NCBI GenBank assembly: GCA_947165895.1
Contig: CAMVCB010000001.1
Span: forward strand, 310,001-374,000
Reading direction: 5' to 3'
Source: an uncultured Treponema sp.
GTDB taxonomy: Bacteria > Spirochaetota > Spirochaetia > Treponematales > Treponemataceae
DNA length: 64,000 bases
A program made the position numbers and the translations under genes. This document shows, one piece after another, positions 53,621 through 62,765 of this stretch. The notes under the pieces are model-generated. The model was given only the letters and a program-made list of their open reading frames with translations, ran no database searches and had not been told where the DNA came from. How positions within the stretch are numbered: position 1 is the stretch's first letter; each line of letters begins with the position of its first letter.

Positions 53621-56233
53621 TCACTTAAGTGTCACATAAGTTTTTCCGGCGCCGCCGTCTTCGGCGGGGGCGTATTCAAAATCGGCGACGGCGGGACTGT
53701 GGGAAAGGTAATCGCGGACAGCCTGCTGCAAAACGCCGTTACCCTTTCCATGAATGACGCTGAAGTGGTCAAAATTATTGAGCACACACAAATCTATCTG
53801 ACGCTCCAGAGCCTTTACAGCCTCTTCTGCATACATTCCAAGCAGGCGAAGCTCGTAAACCGGGCGGGCAGCTTCCTTTTCCACAATAACGTTGTCGCCG
53901 TATTCATAAACGTTGGGAGCCATATCTACGCTGTAAGAAGGCAAAAGATTCTGAGGAGGATTTACAAGCTGCAAATCCTTTTCCTTCATTGTCATTTTTA
54001 TGCTGCCAAACTGAATCTGCCAGACGCCTTTTTTACCGGCCCCGATGATTATGCCGCTGTTGCCGCCGTTTTTAGACTTCACGCTGGCCCCGATTTCAAA
54101 AACCAGACGAGGAGCAGCAGCATTTTTGACCGCATTTACATTAGCGCCGGCCCCTGCTCCCCCGGCCGCGCCCTGCGCGGAATCATCAAAAGAAGAAGCT
54201 GTTTTCAAAGCCTCAGCAAGACTCAGCTTTTTCTTTGTAGTTTTATTGGAAGCCGGATGCTTTTTCTTTTCCTTAGCTTTCGCAAGCTCAGCCTCAGCCT
54301 TTTCCAGAGCTTCTTCCTCAGCCTCAATTTTTTTATCAAGGCGGTCAACGTCCTTTTCCAGCTGGCCGATAAAGCCCTTTACGCCAAGCGTTTTTTCGCG
54401 GGTAAGCTCCCCTTCCTTAATCTGGCGGACAAGATTTTCAAGCTGACGGCGGGAATGAACAAGAAAATCATGCATTTCCTGCTGGTGACCGTTTTTAAGC
54501 TCATGCTCCTTGCGGCGAAGCTCAACTTCCTTTTCGCGAAGCTTCAGCGATTTTTCCTCAGCCGCCTGCATTTCACTGAACATAGCTTTTTGCAGACGGT
54601 CAAGCTCCAGGTGTTTTTCATTAAGCCCCTTTATCAGAGAAGAAACATCCGCCTGTTCCTGGGCAATATAATTTCTTGCGGCCCGGCAGATTTCCTTTGG
54701 AAGCCCGGATTTCTGGGCAATATCAAGGGCGTGACTTTCACCGGGAACTCCCATCAAAAGATGATAAGAAGGTGAAAGTGTTGTCGTATCAAATTCAACG
54801 CTGGCGTTAACGCAGGCCGCATTCGTGTAGCCGTAATTTTTCAAAATGCCCTGATGGGTTGTTACAAGGACAAAAGAGCCCTTTTCAATCAGAGTGTCCA
54901 GCACGGCCATAGAAATTGCAGTACCTTCCTGAGGGTCAGTGCCGCTTCCAAGCTCGTCCAGCAGAATCAAAGTATCACTTTTTGCCGCATTTACCGCATG
55001 ACTGATGTTTTTCATGTGGGCACTGAAGGTAGAAAGATTCTGATCAAGGCTCTGATCATCACCAATATCAGCAAAAACGTTAGAAAAAACAGGAAGTCTT
55101 GTTCCCTCGCCGGCCGGAAGCGGAAAGCCCGACTGATTGAGCATTGCAAAAAGGGCAAAAGTTTTTAGAGTAACAGTTTTACCGCCGGTATTCGGTCCTG
55201 TAATAATGAGCACCCTCTTTCCGGTCATAAAGCGGATATCTATTGGAACGCAGTTTTCCTTCAAAAGCGGATGGCGAGCCTGCAAAAGTAAAGGCGGCTC
55301 CTGCTCTCTTCCTTCATGATGGCTTTGACCCGACGCTTTCCCCTTCCCGCAAGTTAGAGCATAGACACATGAATGTTCCACTCCCCATCTGGCAGCGGCA
55401 AGCGTCGTGTCAAAAATCTTCATTACAGTCAGGGCATCGCGAAGAAGCGGTATTGACGGCTGAAGCTGCTCAGTAAGCTGCAGAAGGATGCGCTTGATTG
55501 CCGCCTGCAGCTCATATTCAGCCTGAATAAGCTCGTTACTGCATAAAACAGCCTCATCCGGCTCAATAAAAACCGTCTGGGCAGAGGCAGAAACATCGCA
55601 GATAATTCCCTTAATGCGGGTCTGCATGCTTGCTTTTACGGCAAGTGTCTGGCGGTTAGCCCGCAGAACGGGAACCGTAGACTCAAGGACAGAGGCAAAT
55701 TTTGGATCTGTCGTATATTTTTTAAGGATATTTTTTATCTGATTATTCAGGCCGGCAATTTTTGAGCGGATTTCTATAATTTCCGGCAAATCCCGCATTT
55801 CGCCGTCCTTTGTGATTACGCGGAAAATCTTACGGGAAGTTTCTGCAAGGTCGGGAAGCTTCTGGCATTCGGAAGCAAGAGTTTTCAGACCAAGGGCATC
55901 GGAATGATTTGCAATATTCTCCCTCACAGAATCTGAGGCAAGGCAGAACTGGCCCAGAGCCTTAACCTGCTCCAAAGCAAGGGAAGCACCATTTGTTTTT
56001 ATCAGGGGAATTAAATTAAAAACGGGAAGCCAGGGCGCGAAAGGGAGGGACTTTGAGTTTTCAAGGTAAGTCTGCCATTCGCGGCTGCATTTTTTTAAGA
56101 ATTCAATTTTTGATGAATCTGTAAAAGGCTGGCGGATTAAAAGTTCATGACGGCCTTCTTCACTAAGACAATAGCCCGCAACTTCATCGCGGATTCTAAA
56201 ATAATCAATTTCTTCAAGAGTTTTTTCGTTCAT
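53621..56233 (-). CDS. mutS2: MutS2 family ATPase/endonuclease
   Basis: 870 aa. Clamp/lever core without the mismatch-reading domain, Walker A ITGPNTGGKTVTLKTFALFA (~345), DELGSGTDPQEGTAIS signature, then a long coiled coil (~510-650). A KOW-like segment (SVKSKNGGNSGIIIGAGKKG) and a C-terminal Smr domain (~790-870) follow. In the Smr domain the usual LDLRG opening reads LRLLGMYAEEA, while HGKGNGVLQQAVRDYL is intact. An extra low-complexity Ala/Gly-rich stretch lies near 690-710. MutS2 suppresses recombination or rescues stalled ribosomes in different species; the second role fits the next gene, rsgA. Confidence 0.94.
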   Translation of the reverse strand: MNEKTLEEIDYFRIRDEVAGYCLSEEGRHELLIRQPFTDSSKIEFLKKCSREWQTYLENSKSLPFAPWLPVFNLIPLIKTNGASLALEQVKALGQFCLASDSVRENIANHSDALGLKTLASECQKLPDLAETSRKIFRVITKDGEMRDLPEIIEIRSKIAGLNNQIKNILKKYTTDPKFASVLESTVPVLRANRQTLAVKASMQTRIKGIICDVSASAQTVFIEPDEAVLCSNELIQAEYELQAAIKRILLQLTEQLQPSIPLLRDALTVMKIFDTTLAAARWGVEHSCVYALTCGKGKASGQSHHEGREQEPPLLLQARHPLLKENCVPIDIRFMTGKRVLIITGPNTGGKTVTLKTFALFAMLNQSGFPLPAGEGTRLPVFSNVFADIGDDQSLDQNLSTFSAHMKNISHAVNAAKSDTLILLDELGSGTDPQEGTAISMAVLDTLIEKGSFVLVTTHQGILKNYGYTNAACVNASVEFDTTTLSPSYHLLMGVPGESHALDIAQKSGLPKEICRAARNYIAQEQADVSSLIKGLNEKHLELDRLQKAMFSEMQAAEEKSLKLREKEVELRRKEHELKNGHQQEMHDFLVHSRRQLENLVRQIKEGELTREKTLGVKGFIGQLEKDVDRLDKKIEAEEEALEKAEAELAKAKEKKKHPASNKTTKKKLSLAEALKTASSFDDSAQGAAGGAGAGANVNAVKNAAAPRLVFEIGASVKSKNGGNSGIIIGAGKKGVWQIQFGSIKMTMKEKDLQLVNPPQNLLPSYSVDMAPNVYEYGDNVIVEKEAARPVYELRLLGMYAEEAVKALERQIDLCVLNNFDHFSVIHGKGNGVLQQAVRDYLSHSPAVADFEYAPAEDGGAGKTYVTLK

Positions 56234-56245
56234 AAATTTTAAAAA

Positions 56246-57232
56246 TTAATCTTCCCAGCTGCCGCTTTTAATTTCGTTAGAAATACGCATCCAGCTGTCA
56301 TAACGTTCAGGCGTGATTGCACCATCTTCAACAGCCTGGCGCACGGCACATTCAGGCTCTGTAAGATGGGTACAGCCAAGGCCGAACTTGCATTTTCCTA
56401 TAAAAGGCTCAAACTCGCGGAAGTAGAGGGCTAAATCAGACGACTCGATATCATCAAGCACAAAACGGCGGATACCCGGAGTGTCGATAATATCTGCGGT
56501 GCGACCCTGAACTCCATCCATAAGAGATTCGTTCAAGGAAAGATGAATCAAAGTTCCCTTGGTTGTAGTGTGGCTTCCCCGTCCGTATTTTTTAGAAAGA
56601 CTTCCTGTTTTTAAAACACAGGTAGAATCCATTACATTTATAAGACTTGATTTTCCCACGCCCGACTGTCCTACAAAAGCCGAAGTGTGATTTTCAAGAA
56701 GCTCTGCAAACTCAGTCATACCCTCGCCTGTTTTGGCAGAAAGTCTTAAAACCCGGTAGCCAAGCTGGCCCCAGATTGTAAGGCGGCGGTCAATTTCATC
56801 AAATTCTTCAGTCCGGCCGTCATTCTGCATCTGTTCGGCAAGGTCATATTTATTGCAGACAACAACCGGCGTAATTCCCTGATGCTCGGCCTGAGCAAGA
56901 GCCCGGTCAATAAAGCGGGGACGGAAAGGCGGCTCATCAGGAGTCGTTACAAGAATAAGATAATCAAGATTACTTGCAAGCAGCTGAGGACAGCGGCCTT
57001 TTACATTCCATCTTAAAAAAGTATTTTTGCGGGGTAAAAGAGAAAGCACCTGGCCTTTTTCATCGTTTATAGGGTCAGCCTCAACTTCAACAAGGTCGCC
57101 CGGGGCAAGGGGATTATAAAACTGCTTATCCGACTTTAAAACCTTACCCTTAATAGTACAAAAACGCGTGACATCATCATCACATTCAACTGTAAAAGTA
57201 TTGTTACTTCCAGCAAGTACTCTTCCCTGCAT
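56246..57232 (-). CDS. rsgA: Ribosome small subunit-dependent GTPase RsgA
   Basis: 328 aa. Checks 30S subunit maturation. N-terminal OB-fold (GRVLAGSNNTFTVECDDDV). The GTPase motifs are in circularly permuted order: CNKYD (G4) first, then SAKTGEGM (G5), GQSGVGKSSLINVM (G1), and DTPGIRRF (G3). C-terminal zinc-binding residues in CKFGLGCTHLTEPECAV. The order G4-G5-G1-G3 is diagnostic. It precedes mutS2 by 12 bp in one operon. Confidence 0.96.
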   Translation of the reverse strand: MQGRVLAGSNNTFTVECDDDVTRFCTIKGKVLKSDKQFYNPLAPGDLVEVEADPINDEKGQVLSLLPRKNTFLRWNVKGRCPQLLASNLDYLILVTTPDEPPFRPRFIDRALAQAEHQGITPVVVCNKYDLAEQMQNDGRTEEFDEIDRRLTIWGQLGYRVLRLSAKTGEGMTEFAELLENHTSAFVGQSGVGKSSLINVMDSTCVLKTGSLSKKYGRGSHTTTKGTLIHLSLNESLMDGVQGRTADIIDTPGIRRFVLDDIESSDLALYFREFEPFIGKCKFGLGCTHLTEPECAVRQAVEDGAITPERYDSWMRISNEIKSGSWED

Positions 57233-57326
57233 TCAAATCCTCAAAAAAGTGATTATTTATTTTAGCACATTTTACCGGCCCGCTTCTAGGGCTTTTTTTT
57301 AAGGAGGAAAGTGAAATCTTAATTTC

Positions 57327-57435
57327 TTGGGCGCTCCCGGCCGACTTCGGCGGCCGGTCAGGCTATCCGCGGTTCCGCTACCGCTCCATTCCTCCGCTGC
57401 GCTCCGGAACGGCTTCGCCGCCGCTCCTATCCTTA
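57327..57435. repeat. GC-rich dispersed repeat, copy B, upstream of the Rpn gene
   Basis: Shares two blocks with 18.4 kb: TCCGCGGTTCCGCTACCGCT (57366-57385) and CGGCTTCGCCGCCGCTCC (57410-57427). It also has two inner palindromes of its own, CCGGCCGACTTCGGCGGCCGG-like at 57338-57358 and TCCGCTGCGCTCCGGA near 57393-57407. As at 18.4 kb it follows a GC stem and T tract (57276-57300). No gene is supported within it. Confidence 0.78.
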
Positions 57436-57524
57436 GCGCAAAATTTTCTAATTTTATTTCAAAAAATCTCCAAAAAATTGCCGGAATTTGCAATTTAGGG
57501 GGACTTTATATATGGAGGAAAAAA

Positions 57525-58361
57525 ATGAAGAATTATACAGAACTTTCCCCTGAACAAAAATGGGAACAGGCAACACTTGCAAACAATTTCATCTTTTACA
57601 AGGTTATGAGACATCACCCTGATGCCTGCCAGCACCTTCTTGAAATGCTTCTTAACATCAAGATTGAAAAGATGACAATTGCAAACGAAGAAGTTATAGA
57701 CATTGATCACGATGCTAAAAGCATAAGGCTCGATGTTTACGTAAAAGAAGCGGACCGGGTTTACGATATAGAAATCCAGCTCGCAGATACAAAAGAACTG
57801 CCAGAAAGAGCCCGTTTTTACAGTTCAGCTATAGATCTGGATACCTTAACAAAAGGTAAAAGCTTTAAAAATCTGCCGGAATCTCATGTTATCTTTATCT
57901 GCATGAAAAATATTTTTAACACTGCACTTCCTGTATACACTTTTGAAAATATCTGCATTGAAGACGGAACTAAACTGAACGACAGATCATACAAACACTT
58001 TTTTATCGCACCTACATGTGCTAAAATGATTGAAAATAAAGAAGTAAGAAGTTTTTTTGAATTCCTTATTTCAAACAAAGCTCAAACCGGTTACACTTCA
58101 GACCTGAGTAAATATGTGGCCGATGCAAAACACAACACTCAATGGAGGTTACAGTATATGACAGTTGAAACATTAGAACGGTATGCCTATGAAAACGGCC
58201 TCGAACAGGGTCTTGCAGAAGGTGCACAACAGAAAGCTGTGGAAGATGCTTTAATGCTCATAAAAGAATACAAGGAAACTCCGCAAGTTGCTGCAAAAAA
58301 GATGAAGGCTCCTCTGGATAAGGTTCTTGAGGCTTATAACACGATATCAGCAGCGCTTTGA
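57525..58361 (+). CDS. Rpn/PDDEXK_2-family nuclease (putative transposase-like)
   Basis: 278 aa from the ATG at 57525, with GGAGGA 7 bases upstream; longer frames run into the GC-rich repeat. The PD-(D/E)XK core is visible: NNFIFYKVMRHHPDACQHLL, then DIDHDAKSIRLDVYVKEADR (Asp) and VYDIEIQLAD (ExQ), and RARFYSSAIDLDTLTKGKSF. The C-terminus YENGLEQGLAEGAQQKAVED is the charged tail typical of these proteins. Family members (Rpn) promote RecA-independent recombination in E. coli and spread horizontally. It is flanked by two different repeats. Confidence 0.9.
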   Translation: MKNYTELSPEQKWEQATLANNFIFYKVMRHHPDACQHLLEMLLNIKIEKMTIANEEVIDIDHDAKSIRLDVYVKEADRVYDIEIQLADTKELPERARFYSSAIDLDTLTKGKSFKNLPESHVIFICMKNIFNTALPVYTFENICIEDGTKLNDRSYKHFFIAPTCAKMIENKEVRSFFEFLISNKAQTGYTSDLSKYVADAKHNTQWRLQYMTVETLERYAYENGLEQGLAEGAQQKAVEDALMLIKEYKETPQVAAKKMKAPLDKVLEAYNTISAAL

Positions 58362-58375
58362 AAATGATAAAAAAG

Positions 58376-58446
58376 TTGTCACACACAAAATCATTTTATT
58401 ACTTTTATTTTGGAATTACGTTAGTAATTCCGAATCCGTGTGACAA
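58376..58446. repeat. 71-bp inverted-repeat element, copy 2 (partly deleted)
   Basis: Starts TTGTCACAC and ends GTGTGACAA (9-bp perfect terminal repeats). The right 36 bp are identical to 45279-45314, including the GGAATTAC/GTAATTCC hairpin. The left hairpin is reduced to ACAAAATC, as if its 5' arm and loop were lost. It lies 14 bp after the Rpn gene stop. Confidence 0.9.
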
Positions 58447-58515
58447 ATTGATCCGGGCATTGCTGCTATACTTTGTGCATTTTTCAAACTCCCAGAATCA
58501 ATCTGTCAAAAGGAA

Positions 58516-61500
58516 TCAGTCGCCGGTGTAGTTGCAGTTCCAGGTAAGGTTCGTAATGGCATCATTCCAACCATCAATATTAATAGACGATTTGTCACTT
58601 TCGGAACCTTTATAATTTACAGTCGTTAATGTAGAATCCAAATCGATAAATGCTCCAAATCCAACCGTATTTAAACTTGCAGGAAGCGTTACTTTTGTAA
58701 AATGAGAAGTAGCAAATGCCCATTTATATATTTCTTCTACTCCATCAGGAACTACAAGGTCAGCAGTTGAGGCTTTATTACCATAAAACCACAATTTTTT
58801 TCCATCACTTGAATAGACAACGTTATTAACAACCTTTACCGTTCCATTGTCGCCTGCAGGATCTCCACCTATGGTAACAGTTTCCAATAGAGGGCACAAA
58901 TAACAAATCTGCTCAACACCAAAAGTTTGAACCGTAGAAGGAAGATTCAAGGTTTTAAGTTTAGACAAACCTCGCAAACATCCTGCAGGAATTTCAGTTA
59001 TACCTTCAGGGAAAGTCAATGAAACAATATTAGGATTTTCATAGAAGAATTTATAACAGTTTTCAATAACTGTATAGCCGGTAACACCACTTAAATCGAG
59101 TGTAACTTCTACATCAGGCTTTGTAGTATTCAAAGCTTTAAGGGCGTCTTTCATACTTTGTATTTCAGCAGTAGTTAAAGCCCCAGTGTACTTAATTGTC
59201 CCACTTTCCGTCATTGCAGAAATTACACTTACAGCTTGACTACCAGAAGAAACATTTTCAATATTTGATTCTTTTATCTTCACTTCAAAGCCTGCGCTGT
59301 AGGTGCGCGCTTCTGACAGTGAGCCCTGGTAGACTGCCCTTGTATTGATTGTGTAATTGCCGGCCGGCAAAGAGTTGCCTAAGGTTACATAATCAGTGCC
59401 GGTATCATAATAGCTTGCCGGAACTGTTTCTCCGTGGTAAGTTACGCTGCCTATTGTGAGGACAAGCTGGCCTTCGCCGCTGCCTATAGTTATTGGGCTT
59501 GTGTTTCCTTCTGAGTCTGTGCCGGTAGCGGTAAAGGTGAACTTCTTTTCTGTAGCCGACTTTAATACAGAAGTTTTATCCACATTAACTGTTATATTTT
59601 CATAAATCGGCTCGATTGTGATGTTACCGCCGCTGACAGCAAGGCAGGCTTCGCCATCACTACCGGCGGCTACAGTCCACTGGTCGCCAGTAAAGTAAGT
59701 GCCTGGTGCAACGCTATTAAAAATTCCATAATTCGCAGTAAAGGCAATTGTGCTTGTAAGAGTAGGAGGATTTTCTGTTGAAATACCAATCTGTGCTTTT
59801 TCGTCTCCTTTTTTAAGAGCTCCGAATACATTTATTGTTTTGCCGGCCGGAAGATATACATTACAAGACTTGTTCGTATCGTTATATACCTTATTTCCAG
59901 AAACGACGACATTTCCGTTTACATTGAGAGTTGCTCCTGAAGAACTTACATATACTCCAGGACCATTATTTTCCTGAACAAGAAGGTCATCGCCAAGCGT
60001 TACATTTCTATAATTACCAATATGAATTCCAGCGCCCCCACTTCCTTGAGAACCACCTGTAATTTTTAGATTTTCAATTGTGACAGGTACAGAAGTCTCT
60101 CCAGCCAAAATATATAGAATTGATAAAGCAGTTCCGCTTCCTCCGGCATTTATGATATCTTTACGATCATCATTACTTGTAAAGCTGTTTGCACCCTTTA
60201 AAGTAATTGATGCCGCAGCAATTCCACTTGCAGGAAGTGTCTGACCTCCATTAAGTTCGCCATCAACTAAAATTGTATAATGCCAGTTAGAATCAGACAG
60301 TAATGAGCAGGCATGCCCAATTGTGTCAAAAGGAGCTGATTTTTCACCGGTTGTTTCTGCCGTATAAGAGCCAGGGTTTGTGCAGACTTTGTAATTGTTT
60401 CCTGCAACATAAATCGGAACATCAAGTACAAGTTTTGTATTATCGCTGGAAAGCTTCATGTTCCAGTCACCATTTGTAAGTGCAAAATAATCTTTATAAG
60501 GAGTTAAATCTGTAACATGTGTATTGTCAGCTTCTACTGCTACATGACCACGGCTCCAATCACTATCACCCCAGCTTAAAGCTATCGGATCAGTAGCTGA
60601 ATGTCTTGAAAGATTTCCTGCAACTGTAATTTTTGTACCGTGCGCAGAATCATCCGTACCAAAATACACATCATTTTTTCCCTTTCCTGTAACACCATCT
60701 ACCCCATAAGGAATATATGCAGAGCCACTTATAACAGGTTTACAAAGACTAAGGGCACCTCCATTATTGGCTGAGTTTTCGCTAATCGTTCCACCTGTAA
60801 TTGTAAGCGTAGTTATAACGTACGTTAAAGACATGGCACTCGGTATGTTGGTACTATTATATAAACCTCCACCATAAGTAGATGCTGTATTTTTAGTAAT
60901 AAGACCGCCTTTTATGGTAACTGTTCCAGTGTAATGAATTCCTCCACCCATAGAAGCAGAATTTTCTTTTATTGTACCGCCTTCCATTATGAATGTTGAA
61001 TCTTTTGCTGTATATATTCCACCGCCAAAACAGTTTGTATTTTTATTATTAGAAATTTCAGCGCCTGCTTTCATCGTAAGAGAAGTTTCACCAGCAAGAT
61101 AGACACCATTACCTTTTGCATAACTAATATCAGCATTATTTTGAGTAATAAAAGCACCGCTTCCAAGCGTTACAGAACCTTTTGCAATATTAATCCCCCC
61201 ACCGTTTGTTGCTTTACCGCCGGTAATTTTAAGGTTTTTAATGGTTACAGGAACTGTGGTATTGATTTTAAGTGTAGAACCATCAGCGTTACCGTCAAGC
61301 ACATCCTGCGGAACGCCGTCTGAAAGGCCTGTTAATCCGCAGAGTGTAATTGATTTTGCTTTTTTGTTATCGTCACTTGTACCGAGTGCTGCAGAAAGCT
61401 CACTACAGCCTGTTAAATGTCCAGAAATATAGATTGTATAATCTTTAGTCTTGTCACCTGCGGCCTCAATTTTTGAAAGGGCTGCCCCAAGAGATGCAAG

Positions 61501-62481
61501 CGGAGAATAGGCATGAGCAGAATTTGAATCATCTGCAATTACATCACTTCTTTCGTTAAGGACATTAGGCTTTCCAACATAAATGACTGTACTTGCAAAA
61601 TTTGATATATGATCAGACTGCAGGGAAAAGAGTCCTGCTTCAGTAATCGGAGAATCTGAGCTTCCTCCGCTGCACCAGAGGTTTGTATCCATGTCATCAA
61701 TGACATTTACTGTCTGGGGAATAGAATATAAAATAAAATCGTTTTCATCGAAAAACTTAATAATTATATTATATATGCCTGATTTGACAGTTTTTACATT
61801 TTCATCCGAACCGTCTCTTTTACTTCTGATATAAGCCCCTGATGTTCCTAATCCAGCTTCTATATTATCTTTCCAGTTTGTATCACTACATTCCGTTTCA
61901 ATTTTCTTTACAGTTTCAGGCACTGTCATTGCCAAAGATACACTACCGGAACCGTTTTGACAGGGCTTAAGGATAAGGTTCAGATTGTTAAAGGCTGTTG
62001 CTGTGCGGCCTGGTGTGATTGGGTCAGACTCAGCAGAAAAAACAATCTTATCGGTGGAACCGTTTTTTCTGATGCCCGCAGTAATAGTCCAGGTATGATT
62101 GATTGCAAGGGGAATGGAAAAAGTAAGGTTTGGATTTACACCGCCTGTGGAAGTTTTTCCATCAGCTGAAGAAGCCTCTACAAAATATTCATAGCTGGAA
62201 TCAATCTGAGGCAAGGCAGAACGGCCTTCCATTCCGGTATTCTGAGTTGAGGCTGAGGCAAGCTGCCGGGGATAAGCACCGTCAAGGCTGCAGCGGCCTG
62301 TAAAATTTATATATTCTTCTGTACCGGAAGGATTTTGAGAATAAGAATTATCGTCAGAATTAATAAGGTTGTTGCAGGAAATAAAGGCAAAAAGAAGGAT
62401 AGCGAAAGAAATTATAAGCTGCAGATTAAATCTGCTTTTTTTAAGGCTTTCTGGCGACCAGAAAACTGTAACTTTTTTCAT
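58516..62481 (-). CDS. Large surface lipoprotein with beta-helix repeats and BspA-type leucine-rich repeats
   Basis: 1321 aa. N-terminus: positively charged leader, hydrophobic stretch and lipobox FAFISCNNLIN (Cys about residue 36). Residues ~330-640 and ~720-930 have right-handed beta-helix repeats of the polymorphic-outer-membrane-protein kind (GGGINIAKGSVTLGSGAF, then GGGIYTAKDSTFIMEGGTI, MGGGIHYTGTVTIKGGLI and TYGGGLYNSTN). An Ig-like region follows, then BspA/LRR_5 repeats near the C-terminus (LTFPEGITEIPAGCLRGLSK, LKTLNLPSTVQTFG, LVVPDGVEEIYKWAFA). Proteins of this build are usually surface adhesins. It is alone, with a palindromic promoter region. Confidence 0.85.
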   Translation of the reverse strand: MKKVTVFWSPESLKKSRFNLQLIISFAILLFAFISCNNLINSDDNSYSQNPSGTEEYINFTGRCSLDGAYPRQLASASTQNTGMEGRSALPQIDSSYEYFVEASSADGKTSTGGVNPNLTFSIPLAINHTWTITAGIRKNGSTDKIVFSAESDPITPGRTATAFNNLNLILKPCQNGSGSVSLAMTVPETVKKIETECSDTNWKDNIEAGLGTSGAYIRSKRDGSDENVKTVKSGIYNIIIKFFDENDFILYSIPQTVNVIDDMDTNLWCSGGSSDSPITEAGLFSLQSDHISNFASTVIYVGKPNVLNERSDVIADDSNSAHAYSPLASLGAALSKIEAAGDKTKDYTIYISGHLTGCSELSAALGTSDDNKKAKSITLCGLTGLSDGVPQDVLDGNADGSTLKINTTVPVTIKNLKITGGKATNGGGINIAKGSVTLGSGAFITQNNADISYAKGNGVYLAGETSLTMKAGAEISNNKNTNCFGGGIYTAKDSTFIMEGGTIKENSASMGGGIHYTGTVTIKGGLITKNTASTYGGGLYNSTNIPSAMSLTYVITTLTITGGTISENSANNGGALSLCKPVISGSAYIPYGVDGVTGKGKNDVYFGTDDSAHGTKITVAGNLSRHSATDPIALSWGDSDWSRGHVAVEADNTHVTDLTPYKDYFALTNGDWNMKLSSDNTKLVLDVPIYVAGNNYKVCTNPGSYTAETTGEKSAPFDTIGHACSLLSDSNWHYTILVDGELNGGQTLPASGIAAASITLKGANSFTSNDDRKDIINAGGSGTALSILYILAGETSVPVTIENLKITGGSQGSGGAGIHIGNYRNVTLGDDLLVQENNGPGVYVSSSGATLNVNGNVVVSGNKVYNDTNKSCNVYLPAGKTINVFGALKKGDEKAQIGISTENPPTLTSTIAFTANYGIFNSVAPGTYFTGDQWTVAAGSDGEACLAVSGGNITIEPIYENITVNVDKTSVLKSATEKKFTFTATGTDSEGNTSPITIGSGEGQLVLTIGSVTYHGETVPASYYDTGTDYVTLGNSLPAGNYTINTRAVYQGSLSEARTYSAGFEVKIKESNIENVSSGSQAVSVISAMTESGTIKYTGALTTAEIQSMKDALKALNTTKPDVEVTLDLSGVTGYTVIENCYKFFYENPNIVSLTFPEGITEIPAGCLRGLSKLKTLNLPSTVQTFGVEQICYLCPLLETVTIGGDPAGDNGTVKVVNNVVYSSDGKKLWFYGNKASTADLVVPDGVEEIYKWAFATSHFTKVTLPASLNTVGFGAFIDLDSTLTTVNYKGSESDKSSINIDGWNDAITNLTWNCNYTGD

Positions 62482-62502
62482 TATTATTCCCCGGAATTAT
62501 TA

Positions 62503-62537
62503 TTAAATAAGTATAAAATATATTTATACTTATTTAA
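62503..62537 (-). promoter_or_regulatory. AT-rich palindrome upstream of the large lipoprotein gene
   Basis: AAATAAGTATAAA (62505-62517) and TTTATACTTATTT (62523-62535) form a perfect inverted repeat, extended by two outer pairs. It contains TATACT on both strands, a possible -10 box. It ends 22 bp upstream of the ATG at 62481, so it could be an operator or a symmetrical promoter. Confidence 0.55.
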
Positions 62538-62765
62538 ACCCCGCGGATAATGCAATGCAAGTGCATTATAAATCTAAATTCACCGATTGCAGATGGACTT
62601 ACGCTGCATTGTGTGCGAAAACACAGGTCTTCGCATTTTTTGTGAAAAAATCCTGCGACATTTCGCAAGCGAAAGTCTCGGATTTTTTTTCATGGAAGTC
62701 TCCAAAAATGCTCACAATGTGTTTTGCACCCAATTCCGCTTCCGTCCATCTGAATAGCTTTATAC
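62538..62765. other. Intergenic region between fabZ and the large lipoprotein gene
   Basis: About 230 bp without a supported gene. A 65-codon minus-strand frame (62599-62796) overlaps the fabZ 3' end and has no ribosome binding site. There is a small AATGCA/TGCATT inverted repeat near 62551-62569. No hairpin followed by a T tract was seen for fabZ. Confidence 0.45.

Noticed and set aside
53699..54775. 358-codon plus-strand open frame opposite mutS2
   Set aside because: It lies wholly antisense to the well-supported mutS2 coding sequence; its Phe/Leu-rich translation is what an antisense reading of Lys/Glu-rich coiled coil gives.
57327..57524. N-terminal extension of the Rpn protein through the GC-rich repeat
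   Set aside because: The extension is repeat sequence; the ATG at 57525 has a strong GGAGGA site and matches the usual family start.
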